Shown: one piece after another, positions 1-11,600 of the stretch
How positions within the stretch are numbered: the stretch's first letter is position 1
How the letters are laid out: each line of letters begins with the position of its first letter
Source of the DNA: Nephrocerus scutellatus
Taxonomy: Eukaryota > Arthropoda > Insecta > Diptera > Pipunculidae
Direction: 5' to 3'
DNA length: 64,000 nt
Assembly (NCBI GenBank): GCA_947095585.1
Contig: OX352763.1
Location: 41,466,010 to 41,530,009, forward strand
Translations under genes and position numbers: made by a program
The notes under the pieces: generated by a model
What the model was told of the DNA's origin: nothing
The model's input: only the letters and a program-made list of their open reading frames with translations
Database searches by the model: none

Positions 1-1084
1 TGCTATCCCAGTTGCGTTTTTGACTATAGTTTTCCGGTTTCAATGCACTTTAAATTCTTAAGTGGAATTTGTACACACGACAGCGGATACACAACTATAA
101 GCAAATAATGCTCTCTGTTAGTGAGTCTCAGCGTGAGAAAGAATGGGTGATTCCGACTTTTCAACTCACCGCCTACCCCGCGCTCGCAAACCAAAGATGA
201 AAAGTCCAGATTAATTTACACAATCAGCAAACTTTGAGTAAACAGTCAGAAGCAACAACTTAAAATACGCGTTCAACAACAGAAGAAAAGTCAAACATGC
301 GCGACGTCTTCACGTAGACGCAATCATACACTTACATACTCGTACTTATTTATTATATGACCGACTCGAAAATGATAATGATAATGAAACAATTGTTGCT
401 GCAACTCCAACTGATGCCTGATAGATGCATGAAGCATTGCACTCTTGTGGACAACGGAACCTAATATTTGGATTTCAGCTGGTGCGTCGGTAGCGATCCG
501 TTTCGTTGCCTTTTCGAAAGTTCTTTATCTCCCTTCAGTTAGCACGCTCTTGGCTCTTGCATTGCTTAGCTTCCACTATGTATTCATAAGGCGTCCATCG
601 TTGTCGTCGCCAACGACGCGACGATGACAATTGGCGTAAAGAAATTTTAATTAAATTTAAGCTTGAACTTTTTTGGACTGCATGTTGTTATTGTAATGTT
701 TGTTTGTCTAGATCAAATTCGGGGGTCAAACTGTATTTGAATTTCCTGGTAGACGTTGTTACTTACTTTGTCGTAATTGCATTATAATAGTTGACGCTAA
801 CGCTTTTTATTGATTGCATTGATTGTCAATCAATAATGAAAACAAGATCCGTTAAATTTGATTATTTTCTGTGGAATGAACTTTCTTTGATTAATATTCA
901 ACAAGGCATAACAACTACGGTTAAATTGTATTATAATACCTACGATCGATCAAGGCTTCATTATTAAACTCTTAATTATTATGTATGTATTTTGATGTTG
1001 TCATAATAGATATGTATGTATGTATTTGTCTCGAACAGCTTTTTTTGTATTGAAAATTAAGAACAAGGTTGACTATTAAAAAAA
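1..1084. other. Non-coding, AT-rich
   Basis: No conserved coding sequence was recognised. The open frame at 445-627 (60 codons) has a hydrophobic stretch but no recognisable family, splice partner or start context, so it is not called. The signal-peptide exon expected for the receptor gene that begins at 5621 was looked for here and not found. Confidence 0.5.
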
Positions 1085-1278
1085 ATAATTGCACGGGATC
1101 ACGGGGCACTAGAGGCCCCAAATTTTAACAGAGAATGTAATCGGAGATACATGTGTCCAAAGTTTGAATAAAATCGGGCTTTAGGAACTGGGTGAAAAAT
1201 TGATCACAAGATTTGGTCCGAAAACAGCCAGCCACAAACACACTGGCACGCAAACTTAATATGTATAGAGAGTTTAAA
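1085..1278 (+). repeat. Copy of the ~120-bp monomer repeat family
   Basis: This copy holds the family hallmarks in order: a GC-rich gggccc-like patch, 'aaattttaa', a 'cggagatacatgtgt' box, 'aaaatcgggctt', 'ttgatcacaagatt', a cag/acac patch, and an 'acttaatatgtatagagag' end. The same order recurs at 3870, 16331, 18970, 22010, 30745, 34185 and 50020. Confidence 0.75.
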
Positions 1279-1475
1279 AAGAAAGTATAACGTTTACAGA
1301 TATTGGATTTAGAGATATTGGAAAAATTATAAAAAAAATTAAAAGCGCTCTACGCGGACGTCCCACGGAACACGGAGTAAACGCAACCTTTTCGAAATTT
1401 TAAGAGCGATAGCGTTATTCCTTTCATTCTTATTCTCGTTGGTTTTGTACACATATTATAATGGGCTTTCTTCCA

Positions 1476-1533
1476 TTAACCCTAGAATACTAATGATTTT
1501 TTTCTCTTAATACTAATGTTCGTCTGTGAGGCT

Positions 1534-1585
<52 letters not shown>

Positions 1586-2069
1586 CCAGATTTCATCGCT
1601 AAACATTATTTTTATTAAACAAAAAATTAAATTCATTAACTGTCTTAAAGCTGTTTCTACGTCCTATCAAATGCAGAAAATTTCAAAAGGTCATTTAAAT
1701 TTTGACTTCCACTTCTTCCAAATTATTCTCATTTTCACTTCTATCCTACGACAACCGATCCAGCCAGTGTCGTATTTGCTTTTTAGTAGCAAACATCGAA
1801 ATTCTAGAACTCTGAGTAAATAGCTAAAAACACTAAAAAAAAAATTCAAAAAGAACGAGAAAAAAAATAACTTAGATACTAGGCGTCACGATGGTCCGTA
1901 ACTCGGGAACCCAAGGGCACAATCCGACGTGCGTCCGTACACAAGCTCGAACAGCGCGAAACTGGGTTGACACAAACTCGTGCTTCGATATTTACAAGCG
2001 ATTATAAAATATCGGGGAAAACTCGAATACGTTCCTCCTCACAGGCGAACATTAGTATTCTAGGGTTAA
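1476..2069. mobile_element. Non-autonomous piggyBac-like element
   Basis: TTAA occurs at 1476-1479 and again at 2066-2069. Immediately inside are perfect 16-bp inverted ends, CCCTAGAATACTAATG at 1480-1495 and its complement at 2050-2065. A TTAA target site and termini starting CCCTAG are the signature of the piggyBac superfamily. A second partial copy of the left end (ctaatgttcgtctgtgagg, about 1512-1530) pairs with the sequence just inside the right end, so the left terminus has a small duplication. The interior carries a pure A run (about 1540-1583). On the minus strand near 1796 there is a short frame beginning MFATKKQIRHWLDRLS and followed by acidic residues after a stop; it could be the decayed transposase N-terminus. 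There is no intact transposase. Confidence 0.85.
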
Positions 2070-2079
2070 GAGCGGAACA

Positions 2080-2225
2080 TGTATGTTAATTTTTTTTTTC
2101 GTACAAACTCTGCCCCAGAGTTGTTTTTTGGGTGTCAAGTTGTTCGTTTCCCCTTCAAAACGACTCGAACCACGAACCTCCTGCTCAGTAGCCACGCGTA
2201 TTTCCACTGAGCCACGGCGCCCATA
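2080..2225 (-). mobile_element. tRNA-derived SINE fragment
   Basis: Read on the minus strand, this starts GGGCGCCGTGGCTCAGTGG, which resembles a tRNA 5' end with an RNA polymerase III A box. About 45 bases further on comes a B-box-like GGTTCGAGTCG. The body continues with 'aacgaacaacttgacacccaaaa', which also occurs near 51030-51060. It lies just outside the piggyBac-like element. Confidence 0.65.
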
Positions 2226-2304
2226 GCCCCATATAAAAAAGAGTGCGTGTAACTTTTACGCGCGGTTGAAGTGCAACTTTTTTGACACTGTGGCCGATAT
2301 TACG

Positions 2305-2850
2305 ATTAAATTACATCCTACATACCGAAATTCATACGAATCGCTTGAGAAATGGCATAGTTCCAAAAAATTGCAGACCCTATTGGCCAGATCCCAGAAT
2401 TTCCATAGGAACAAATATTTAAGTCGCATATAAGTCCTATATTCGGAGTTTCATACGAATCGCTTGAGAAATGGTTTGGTTTCCAAAATTCCAGACCCTT
2501 TTAGCCAGAACCCAGAATTTCCATAGGAACAAATGTTTTAGTCGCATATTAGTCCTACATTACGAGTTTCATACGAATCGCTTAAGAAATTGCTTCGTTC
2601 CCAAAATTCCAGAACCTTTTGGCCAGATCCCAGAAATTCCATATGAACAAGTCTTATAGTCGCATCTAAATCATTCCGAGTTTCATACGAATCGCTTGAG
2701 AAATGGCTTGGTTTCCAAAACTCCAGACTCTATTGGCCAGATCCCAGAATTTCCATAGGAACAAATCTTTTAGTCGCATATTAGTCCTATATTCGGAGTT
2801 TCATACGAATCGCTTGAGAAATGGCTTGGTTCCAAAATTCCAGACCCTTT
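2305..2850 (+). repeat. Tandem array, ~118-bp unit, ~4.5 copies
   Basis: The phrase 'ttcatacgaatcgcttgag' recurs at about 2331, 2450, 2568, 2682 and 2800, with steps of 114-119 bp. Within each unit 'ttccaaaattccagaccc', 'ggccagatcccagaatttcc' and 'tagtcgcatattagtcc' keep the same order. The copies differ by scattered substitutions and small indels. The open frame at 2471-2659 is a by-product of the array. Confidence 0.9.
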
Positions 2851-2869
2851 GAAACTTTGAAACGTTTTG

Positions 2870-3570
2870 AAACCAGCTATGCTACAATATCTTCCTGTCT
2901 AAGTATCTTCATATTTATCCCAAAAATGTGTTATTAAAAATTTTAATTTATTTTAAATTTCTTAAGAATTTCCAATAAAAATATGTTAGTGTTCTAGAAT
3001 AGCTATCAGATGGGAAAACGCAGCTTATACCGAATTTTGTTGTTCTGTAAATTAGGAAAACAGAACGCATATCAAAATATTATACCCTATTTACTGCAAT
3101 GACAGCATTTTTTAATTTACATATATATGATTGTTTATTTGCTTCAATTGTCGGTGCATATTTGTCATAATATTGACTGAACGTCTACGTATGCACAGAA
3201 AATCGCCGTCATATGTTTTAAGCATTCAAGAAAGTAAACAAGTTTGATGATGATATGAATACGGTTGCAGATTACAGACTTTTATTTTAAAACAGATGTT
3301 TATCGAATTTGTTTACAATCTCGAGTTGTCATTTCTTTTGTTACCAGTTTAGGAAACGCTTTTCATACTCGTGTATTAGATAGATAGTTTCTTTATTTAA
3401 AGCAGAAAAAGTATAATATTTTGTTTGCAGTCACTACAGAGATTTGATATGTGAATTACTTCTTAAAAAGTATATAATTATTATGAAAACTTAATATTTA
3501 AATTTGTGGTTATGAAGCAAAAATATATAATATAGATATGATAAAATCTTTAATTCGATTTTAACACTAT
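2870..3570. other. Non-coding, AT-rich
   Basis: Nothing recognisable was found in this stretch between the tandem array and the palindrome. Confidence 0.5.
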
Positions 3571-3772
3571 TAAAATAAATCCAAACATGAACGAACTTAA
3601 GAAAAAACAACATTTTCCAAAAAAAATTAAAATAAATAATAAAGAGGCTACTTGTATATAAAATTCATACAAGTCCACTATTTATTATTTATTTTATTTT
3701 TAATTTGTTATTTTTTTTTGCAATGAAAAATGTTGTCTTTTCTTAAGTTCGTTCAAGTTTGGATTTATTATT
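3571..3772. repeat. ~200-bp palindrome (hairpin MITE-like)
   Basis: The left arm runs from 'aaataaatccaaac' through 'gaacgaacttaag' to 'aataaataataaagagg'. The right arm is its reverse complement with few differences, ending 'gtttggatttatta'. The arms are about 90 bp and the short centre itself contains acttgtat...atacaagt. There is no coding sequence. The structure fits a foldback MITE. Confidence 0.8.
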
Positions 3773-3869
3773 AAAATTAAGTAAGTAAATCATCTATCAT
3801 ATGATTTTCTGATATATGAGAGTTTATGGAAAACTTTCAGGAGAATTCATTTTTTGAATGTTTTATATT

Positions 3870-4016
3870 AACTTCGCGTGCCCCCGTGACTGGCTGGCTG
3901 GTCGGATTTTTTGATCAATTTTGAACACACCGCCTAAAGCCCGACTTTATTCAAACTTTGCACATAATGTGTATTTCCCATGACAACACTTTCTATTAAG
4001 ATTTGAGAGGGATCGG
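3870..4016 (-). repeat. Copy of the ~120-bp monomer repeat family
   Basis: Inverted copy: 'ttaacttcgcgtgc', a ggctggctgg patch, 'ttgatcaattttgaac', 'aaagcccgactttattcaaac' and 'gacaacactttctatta' follow in reverse-complement order relative to the copy at 1085. Confidence 0.75.
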
Positions 4017-4262
4017 TGACTGTGAGTGGCGCTGCTTGCTTTACGATTGAGGTTGTTTTGTTGCTGGGTTGTAATGCTTCGCATTTGTTTTTACTTTTCA
4101 GCATTAATAGCGGAATTCAGTATAGTTATATATATAATTCAGTTGGTTGGTTATTGTTGAATTTACATGAAAAAATTTCAGTTTTATTGGTTCTTTTTTT
4201 TTATACTCAATTTGGCTTCTCGTGCAGTAATCTGGTTAAATAATGCCAAAAAACTACCTGCG

Positions 4263-4872
4263 TTACCTTCTTACTTACTTATGTCCTATATCCCCTTGTG
4301 AGTCCTAGGGCCTCTACTACGCCTGCGCGCCATCGCGTGCGGTTCCTGACAATGAGCTTCAGCTCTCTCCAACTCTTCCCCAATTGCCGTGACTCCTCCT
4401 CAACTGTTCTGCGCCATGTATTTCTCGGACGACCCGTTCTTCTACCATCCTGAGATAACGGATTCCATTGCATTGCGTAGTTTGCTATGGAACTGTCGCC
4501 TTTTCGGAGTATATGACCAATCCACTGCCACATCCGTTGTTGGATGGTTGTGCCTATTGATTGCTGACCCGTTCTGTGGTAAAGATGTTCGTTAGAGATA
4601 CGGTTAGGCCAGAAAACCCTTAAGATGTTCGGTAGGCACCCATTTACGAAGGTTTGTAATCTTTTTGTAATAGTAGCGGTCACCTTCCAAGTCCAAGTGC
4701 TGCACCCAAACAACAGCACAGATTCAACATTTAAACGGAACAGTCTCAGCTTGGTGTTTAAGCTGATCGCATTGCTTCGCCATATAATGTACATCATTTC
4801 AAACACTGATTTTGCTTTGCCGATTCGGTTGACAACGCCCTGTTCGGCTCCACCTTCGGTCGAGCAAACAAG
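4263..4872 (-). mobile_element. LINE family A, 3' end only (dead)
   Basis: The minus strand encodes the C-terminal part of a non-LTR retrotransposon polyprotein. Visible blocks are ISLNTKLRLFRLNVESVLL, FVNGCLPNILRVFWPNRISN, NYAMQWNPLSQDGRRTGRPR, RNTWRRTVEEESRQLGKSW and a closing TRWRAGVVEALGLTRGYRT. It ends in 'ataggacataagtaagtaag', a short tetranucleotide tail. Sister copies are at 8708, 12735 and 36985. Reverse transcriptase and endonuclease are missing, and it stops abruptly at 4872 where a mariner fragment begins. Confidence 0.85.
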
Positions 4873-5292
4873 GTTATGGCGACAGTTTTTTGGGATGCGC
4901 GCGGTGTTATTCACATAGATTCCCTTGAAAGGGGTAAAACGATCACCGGCGCATATCACGCAGAGCTGCTGGATGGATTCCAAGCCGATCTGAAGCAAAA
5001 AAGGCCGCGTTTAGCGAAGAGAAAATTTATTTTTCACCAGGACAATGCACCGGCGCAAAAGTCCGCAGTCGCAATGGCAAAATTTCATGAGGTAGGCTAC
5101 GAACTCCTCTCTTATCCAGCATATTCCCCAGATTTAGCCACTGCGACTATTTGGGTCGAATGAAGAGGTCATCGCTGAAACAAACGCTTATTTTGAGGGG
5201 CTCGAGAAATCGTATTATTTGGAGGGCATTAAAAAATTGGAGAAACATTGGATGAAGTGTATCAGGCTAAAAGGAGACTATGTTGAAAAATA
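4873..5292 (+). mobile_element. mariner transposase, C-terminal remnant
   Basis: The plus strand encodes VFWDARGVIHIDSLERGKTI and, further on, FHQDNAPAQ and YSPDLA, typical of mariner transposases around the second and third catalytic aspartates. The frame then breaks at about 5155. It resumes in another frame with SNEEVIAETNAYFEGLEKSY and ends GDYVEK-stop at 5292. About 20 residues after PDLA are deleted. The N-terminal DNA-binding half and the first catalytic aspartate are absent, and no inverted terminal repeats are seen. Confidence 0.85.
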
Positions 5293-5336
5293 AGATGTTT
5301 TATGCCGAAAAGAGTGTTCCTTATTTCTTATTAGAC

Positions 5337-5561
5337 TTATTGACCCACGCCTTGATCATGCAATACACTTGCCATGTCGCCTGTAATATCGTGATTTGCA
5401 GAGAAAAACTTGGCTAGCACGTTGGCTTTTTCCTCAGTTGTAATGGTATCAATGTTATTGTTTGTCAAAGGTGGATGATTTGAATGTTTTTTCTTGACAA
5501 ATGTTCCAGAATGGTTTGCCACGCCATTTTCGAATTTCTTGTTTAACGCGATGGTTAACAT
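5337..5561 (-). mobile_element. LINE (jockey-like) fragment
   Basis: The minus-strand frame contains KKHSNHPPLTNNN followed by TTEEKANVLAKFFSANHD. This resembles the linker between endonuclease and reverse transcriptase in jockey-type LINEs. Only about 75 codons remain and there is no catalytic motif. Confidence 0.55.
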
Positions 5562-5620
5562 AATTAATTAAATCATGGGAAACTGGTTGTCTAGTTGTTC
5601 ATACTCGTATATACTTGCAG

Positions 5621-8600
5621 CTTAGTGAAGTCTTCGGCTCGAATTTTCGAATTCCCCGTGAGGCAACATCGCTGACGGTAAAGTTGGCTTCAAATACAAA
5701 TTTCCGACTGGAGCGTGGACTTTTTGATAGGAACAAAATAAATAGTCTTACAATTATGGGATCACTCGGCGAAAAGGAACAAGTTGAAATCACCACTGAA
5801 GCATTCGAGGGGAACACTGGACCTTATCCTGATATTCACATAGTCAATTGTTTCTCGTTGATTGTGCGTGCCAAGGCTTTTTCGGGTAAGTAAATTTTGA
5901 GGTTGAATTAAAAAAAGCATCACTTTCAACTTGTGTTTTGTTGTGCTCCTGTCTGCCGTCAGCAGGTAATTGCAAATTCAATGTTAGCCAGAGTAATGAC
6001 GTAATTCTGTATCGGAATGCATTTGAGAACTCTTCAGTGCATGGATACTTTAGTGGCATCAACGATTTGAGAATCGAGGAACAAGCCTTCCACAGAGCCA
6101 ATGCAAAAGTGAGTTTGTGGAGTACCTGGTATGTTAAAGCCTTCTTTTTTCAACACATTTCCTTGCAGCTCCGCATTGAATCATCAAACATCGAAAACAT
6201 TTACCGCTTTGAAGCATCCCTGAGGGAGATTCGATTTGTAGACTGCACAATAGGTACCGTGAATGGCGGTACTTTTGATGTTATTACGATTAATTCGATT
6301 GTTTTCGAAGAGTGCCGCATAGGCACAATCAAGGCGAGAGCAATAACCGAGAAGGTAAGCTGTTGTTGAATTTGTAACTATTTTAAAGTCAAAACTAAGA
6401 TACTAATAGCCTCCGTCTTCACCAGCTCTACAGCAAACACTTGGCCATTACTGGTGCCATAATCGGAACTATCGAAAGCGAAGCGATTTCTGGCAGCGGA
6501 ATAGCCGAGCTGATCCTATCGAGGAATAAGTAAGTTTAAATTATACCGGTTGTCCTACATATACAATGAATTAACTAATATTTCTATGTTTGACAACATA
6601 AACTTTACGACTAATTGCAAAATTTTGTACCTCTCTCGTATACAGAATAGACACCATTCAAGAGAATGCTATTCATGTAACCGCTATCAATGCGACAATC
6701 TTTAAGAACAACATCAAGCGGTTGGGAAATGATTGGCTACGGGTTAAGGAATGGTCAAATATTACCATATCTAAGAATCAGTTTGGCATTTTTGGACGTA
6801 TGGTACTCGAAAAAACATCTCAGCCAGTTACGTGTCGTTTCGATGGCAATTCTCTGACGCAACCCCTTCCAGGAAGTCTCAATATGCCAAATCCCTATTG
6901 TGTACTGCGGGAAGTGTCCATTAACAGTCCATGCAATTGTAACACCACTTGGTTGGACAGACTGTCGACGAGAGATCTCCGATCGGAAAGTTACTGCACG
7001 GTCGATGATAAACTCGAGTTCTGTTTCAATACGACAATTTTCAATGCCCTTAAATACCTATATGAAGTATGCGACGATACTAAGACCACTCTTGATTGTG
7101 TCAAGAATATGAATTTGAAGAAGATCGACGGGGCATTCTTTACTCCAGAGGAACTAGCAAGCCTTGATCGAAATATTCCCAAACTGATCTTTATATCGGT
7201 AGCGGGAATTGTTACATTAGCAATTTTAGGCATAATCGCTTTAATCACAGCGAATCGATGTGCCAGAGATCGAGCAAAGAGCCACAATTCACATCAGTCG
7301 TCAAATCTGACAACAATTCCCGTTTCCGATCACGTGCATGCGTTTTCGAATGAAGACCGTCTGGTCATTGAGCAGACCATGCACACAATGCAGAAGAAGT
7401 ATCCCGAAATTTATAAGCAAGTTAACGATCGAACGCAGAATTTATTGCAACGCGACATTCCTGATAAGAGATGTGTTAAGCTGATCAGTAACATTGTCAA
7501 CCTATTGGATAGTTGCGACAATTCCGGTGAAGATTTTGTCGCGTTCAATGGAATATTACTGCAACATCTTCAACCACAGATGCCGTCGGCACCACCGCCC
7601 GATCCCATTTATGCTGAGCCAACAGGTCCTACCGGTGGCGGTGGCAGTAGTGGTGGCAGTAGCGGTGGCAGCAGCGGTGGCGTTGGTGGTGGAAGCGGGG
7701 GATTCTACAATTTAGGTACCGCAACGGACCTAATAACAGTTCCCGAGCATATATACGCTGAGCCAAACTGCGCTCAGCAGCCGCTTTTACGGAACGAGTA
7801 CGCCTCGCCAGCCGATCGCAATATGGATTCGATGGATCTATACACGGAACCCATTCACGATCGAGGTAAGTAATTTTAAATTTTAATTTATTATTTTTTT
7901 TGTTGATTATACAACAAAGGCATTACGAAAAGTACAGGGGGAAGAAAATTCGATTTTATTTTTGACTAGCGCAAATACCCGACGTTTCCCGGCTGCTCCA
8001 TCCCACTGACCGCTATCCAACTGACCACCCACCCACTGACCTGCACACTACTGACATTTTTAGCTATAAGATATAAATAATTTTGTTATGTTATATGATC
8101 TAATATTAATATATTCCGTATGCATAATTATATCAAAATTTATTTTTTATGTTTAGCATTCTTAGTTTATTTTCAACAGCTATTTTACAAGTACATATTC
8201 TATAAAATGCAGTGCCAGTTAAAAATTAAAAAAAGTTGTGTTATAAAGCTTTACACAGAGCAAATGTATTTGTATTTGATTTGTAGGCGAATAGGTCTGA
8301 TTCTCTGAAATCATTTAAACATTTTTACACAACTGCAAAATAAGTTATCAGTTAAAAGATTTAAAAAATGTATTGGTGTTAAAGAAGTTAAACGTGATTC
8401 CAAAGAAACTGGTAGCCAAGTCAACTTTCCTTTTAGCTCTTTTTATATACATTCCTTCAGTTTTAGTATTTTGCGAACGGTTTCAACGTCCTGTTGAAAC
8501 CAATTGCTATCTATTCAAGCTCAAACATTGTGCTTACAGATTCGTTAAATAATATAAACATTGCATTTGGACTATTTATTTATTGAAATTATTAATTCGA

Positions 8601-11600
8601 TTTGATTTTACAAGGCAGATCTGTAAACATTTGAAAGCGTGTTTCAACTATCGTGAATTCTTCGTTTAGTAAATATTGTGTTTGTCACAATCCCGTTTAA
8701 TTGATTGAGGTTATTCTTCTTCTTATGTCCTATATCCCCTTGTGGATCCTAGGGCCTCTACTACGCCTACGCGCCATTGCGTGCGGTTCCTGGCAATGGG
8801 CTTCAGCTGTCTCCAACTCTTCCACAATTGCCGTGACTCCTCAACTGTTCTGTGCCACGTATTTCTCGGACGACCCGTTCTTCTACCATCCTGAGATAAT
8901 GGATTCCATTGCATTACGTAGTTTGCTATGGAACTGTCGCCTTTTCGGAGTGTATAACCAATCCACTGCCACTGCCGTCATGTGTGCCTATTGGTTCCTG
9001 ACCCGTTCTTTGATAAAGATGTTCGTTGGAGATTGGTTAGGCCAGAAAACCGTAGCCACCTATTTAGGAACGTTTGTAATCTTTTTGTGATAGTAGTGGT
9101 CACCAAGTGCTGCACCCATACAACAACACAGATTTAACGCAACAGTCGCAGCTTGGTGTTTAAGCTGATCGCATTGCTTCGCCATATAATGGACATCATT
9201 CCAAACACTGATTTTGCTTTGCCGATTCCCTTGACAATTTCCTGTTCGGTTCCATCTTTGGCTCCCAAGATATTGGAAACTTCATACTCTCTCTACCGGC
9301 TGTCCAGCAATGTGAACTTGAGTTACTGAGTTAGTGCCAAGGTTGATGACTTTTGTTTTGGCAGCATTAATCTTCAAACCAGCAACATTTGCGTCCCTCA
9401 TCCACATTTGCTGTCATTTGGTGCAGCTCCATAATCTTGTGTGAGGGTAAACAAACGTCGTTAGCGTAGTTCAGATGTTTGAGTTGAGATGTATGAGTTC
9501 AACGAATTCCACCGTTTCCAGTAAATAAAGCTGTGCGAAGTACATCGCTAATCACCAACAGCTATTAGTTTATTGGGTATACCTTTCCTGTGCAAGGCGA
9601 GCCATATAAACTGTCTGTTGACACTGTCAAACGCCTTCTCAAAATCGATGAACAGCAGGTGCAGTGGTGACCGGAATTCAACGGACTGTTCAATAATGAT
9701 CCGCACGGTAATGATGTGGTCTACGCAGGAGGATCCACATCTATGCCTTTCACCGGATGTTGGCTAGAGCGGTGACCACCTGTCAGCTGATTGGTGATTC
9801 TGTAAACGGTTGTGCTATCGCACCTGTCGCTGCTGCCTCTGCTTCTGAGGCCCAGTTTGTTAATATAATAACGTTTGTCACGTCTTACACTACGCTACAC
9901 TTCTCTCATTTTGCTTCGATACAGGAACTCTAGCTCGATCCTCGATGCTGCTGATTTTTCACAGCCTTCCAATGTTCTTGGAAGGAATCGGCAGTGAGCT
10001 GCTGATTGCTTCCACTCCTTGCGATAATTTTTCCCTTAATTGTTGGCGTACTGAGGAGATCTTTAGCCGGTCGATGTTATACCTAGGCATTCGGATGATA
10101 TTGCGGAGTCTTTGAACTGATGCAGTACGTAACTGGACAGTAGCTACCATAAGATGATGATCTCGTACCATACCCATGTCGGCTCCTCGTCTGTTTCGGA
10201 CGTCTAAAAGACAGCTCCTAAAACGTCGGCTGATCACCACATGGTCGATTTGGTTGGATGATGATTGCCTGTCAGTTGACACCCAGCTGACTTTGAGGTT
10301 ACTAATTTAAAATGTTAATTTCAAAAATTAAGAAGTAAATAAAAATTTAAATGTTGACGAGAACATTTTTAGGGGTTCCTCAGAATGAACAACCATATGA
10401 TTTTACTTCATCCCGCCAATTAGAAAACACAAACCGAAATATTTGGAATGCTACTACACTTTTTGTGCCGATAGCTGTCTGGTATGTCTTTTTTTGTATA
10501 ATAAATTTGTACTTTCGGCCTTTCCATATCAAACAAATGTCAACATTAGGAATAAAGTTAGAAAGGTAAAAAAAAATTAATTAATGTGGTATATTTTTAC
10601 AATTTTGAACCACTAAAACCTGCCTTTGTCTTTATCCATCAAATTCCACCAGGGAGATATCTTCCCATTTTTGTTTATTAAATTTTTATAAAAAATATTT
10701 AAGAAACGAGTCCTCGATCCACTTAGTAGTAAAAATTATAATTAAAAAAAAAATATGTGTAGCATAGTCAACATTGTCAAATAAATTCATTGTCTAATAA
10801 AAAGAAAATATATATTACCCAGTCAGCATCCGAAAACAATATCGTGATGAAATTAAATATTAAGACTCTTGATATGAAGTCCTTAACTATCGATATAGAC
10901 GACTCAAAAACGGTACATGATTTGAAAGTGCAATTGTCTCAAATACGCGATATCAAATTGAGTGCTGAGCAACAGCATCTTATCTACGCTGGAGTTGTTC
11001 TGTCTGATAATGACCGGCTACAATCATATAACATTCAAGAAAACAAATTTGTTGTAGTTATGAGGAAGAAGTCCACAAGTGCTTCTTCAACTAGTGCAAA
11101 AGAGTCGGATCAGATAGAAGAAACCCAATCGGCTATCTTGATAGATGATAGCAGCCCCGCACTCGTTGAACGTTCTCTTCAAAGTACTGCTAACGAGGAT
11201 CTCGTTAGTCAGATTACTAACATGGGCTACCCAGAGTCGGAGGTGCGTGCTGCTCTTGAAGCAAGTTTCAATAATCCAAACAGAGCCATTCAATATTTAA
11301 TTGAAGGAATACCATGCTCAACTTCAGTCACAACGGGACCATCGCAGCATGCTGTCCAACAATCTTCCACTTTTCCACCACCACCAACAAGAGAGGGATC
11401 TCCGATTTCAAGACCGACACTACAATTTTTGCGCAATGACCACAGATTCGATAATACCCGACGTTTAATTCAACAAAATCCGGAACTACTACACGGCGTA
11501 ATAGCACAAATTAGTCAGACTAATCCTAGTCTGTTCAGTGTAATCTCCCAGAATCAAGAGGAATTTCTTCAGATTTTAAATGAACCTTTAGGTGAGGAGG

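Noticed and set aside
445..627. 60-codon frame with a hydrophobic stretch as the missing signal-peptide exon of the first receptor
   Set aside because: The cysteine motif seen in the paralogue's first exon is absent, there is no donor in the right phase, and the hydrophobic part lies at the C-terminal side.
1540..1583. 44-base A run as a poly(A) tail of a retrogene
   Set aside because: It lies inside the piggyBac-like element and has no adjacent gene-derived sequence.
7494..7715. 73-codon frame rich in alanine and valine
   Set aside because: It is the shifted frame over the Gly/Ser tract of the receptor exon; the receptor frame is phase-linked across six exons.
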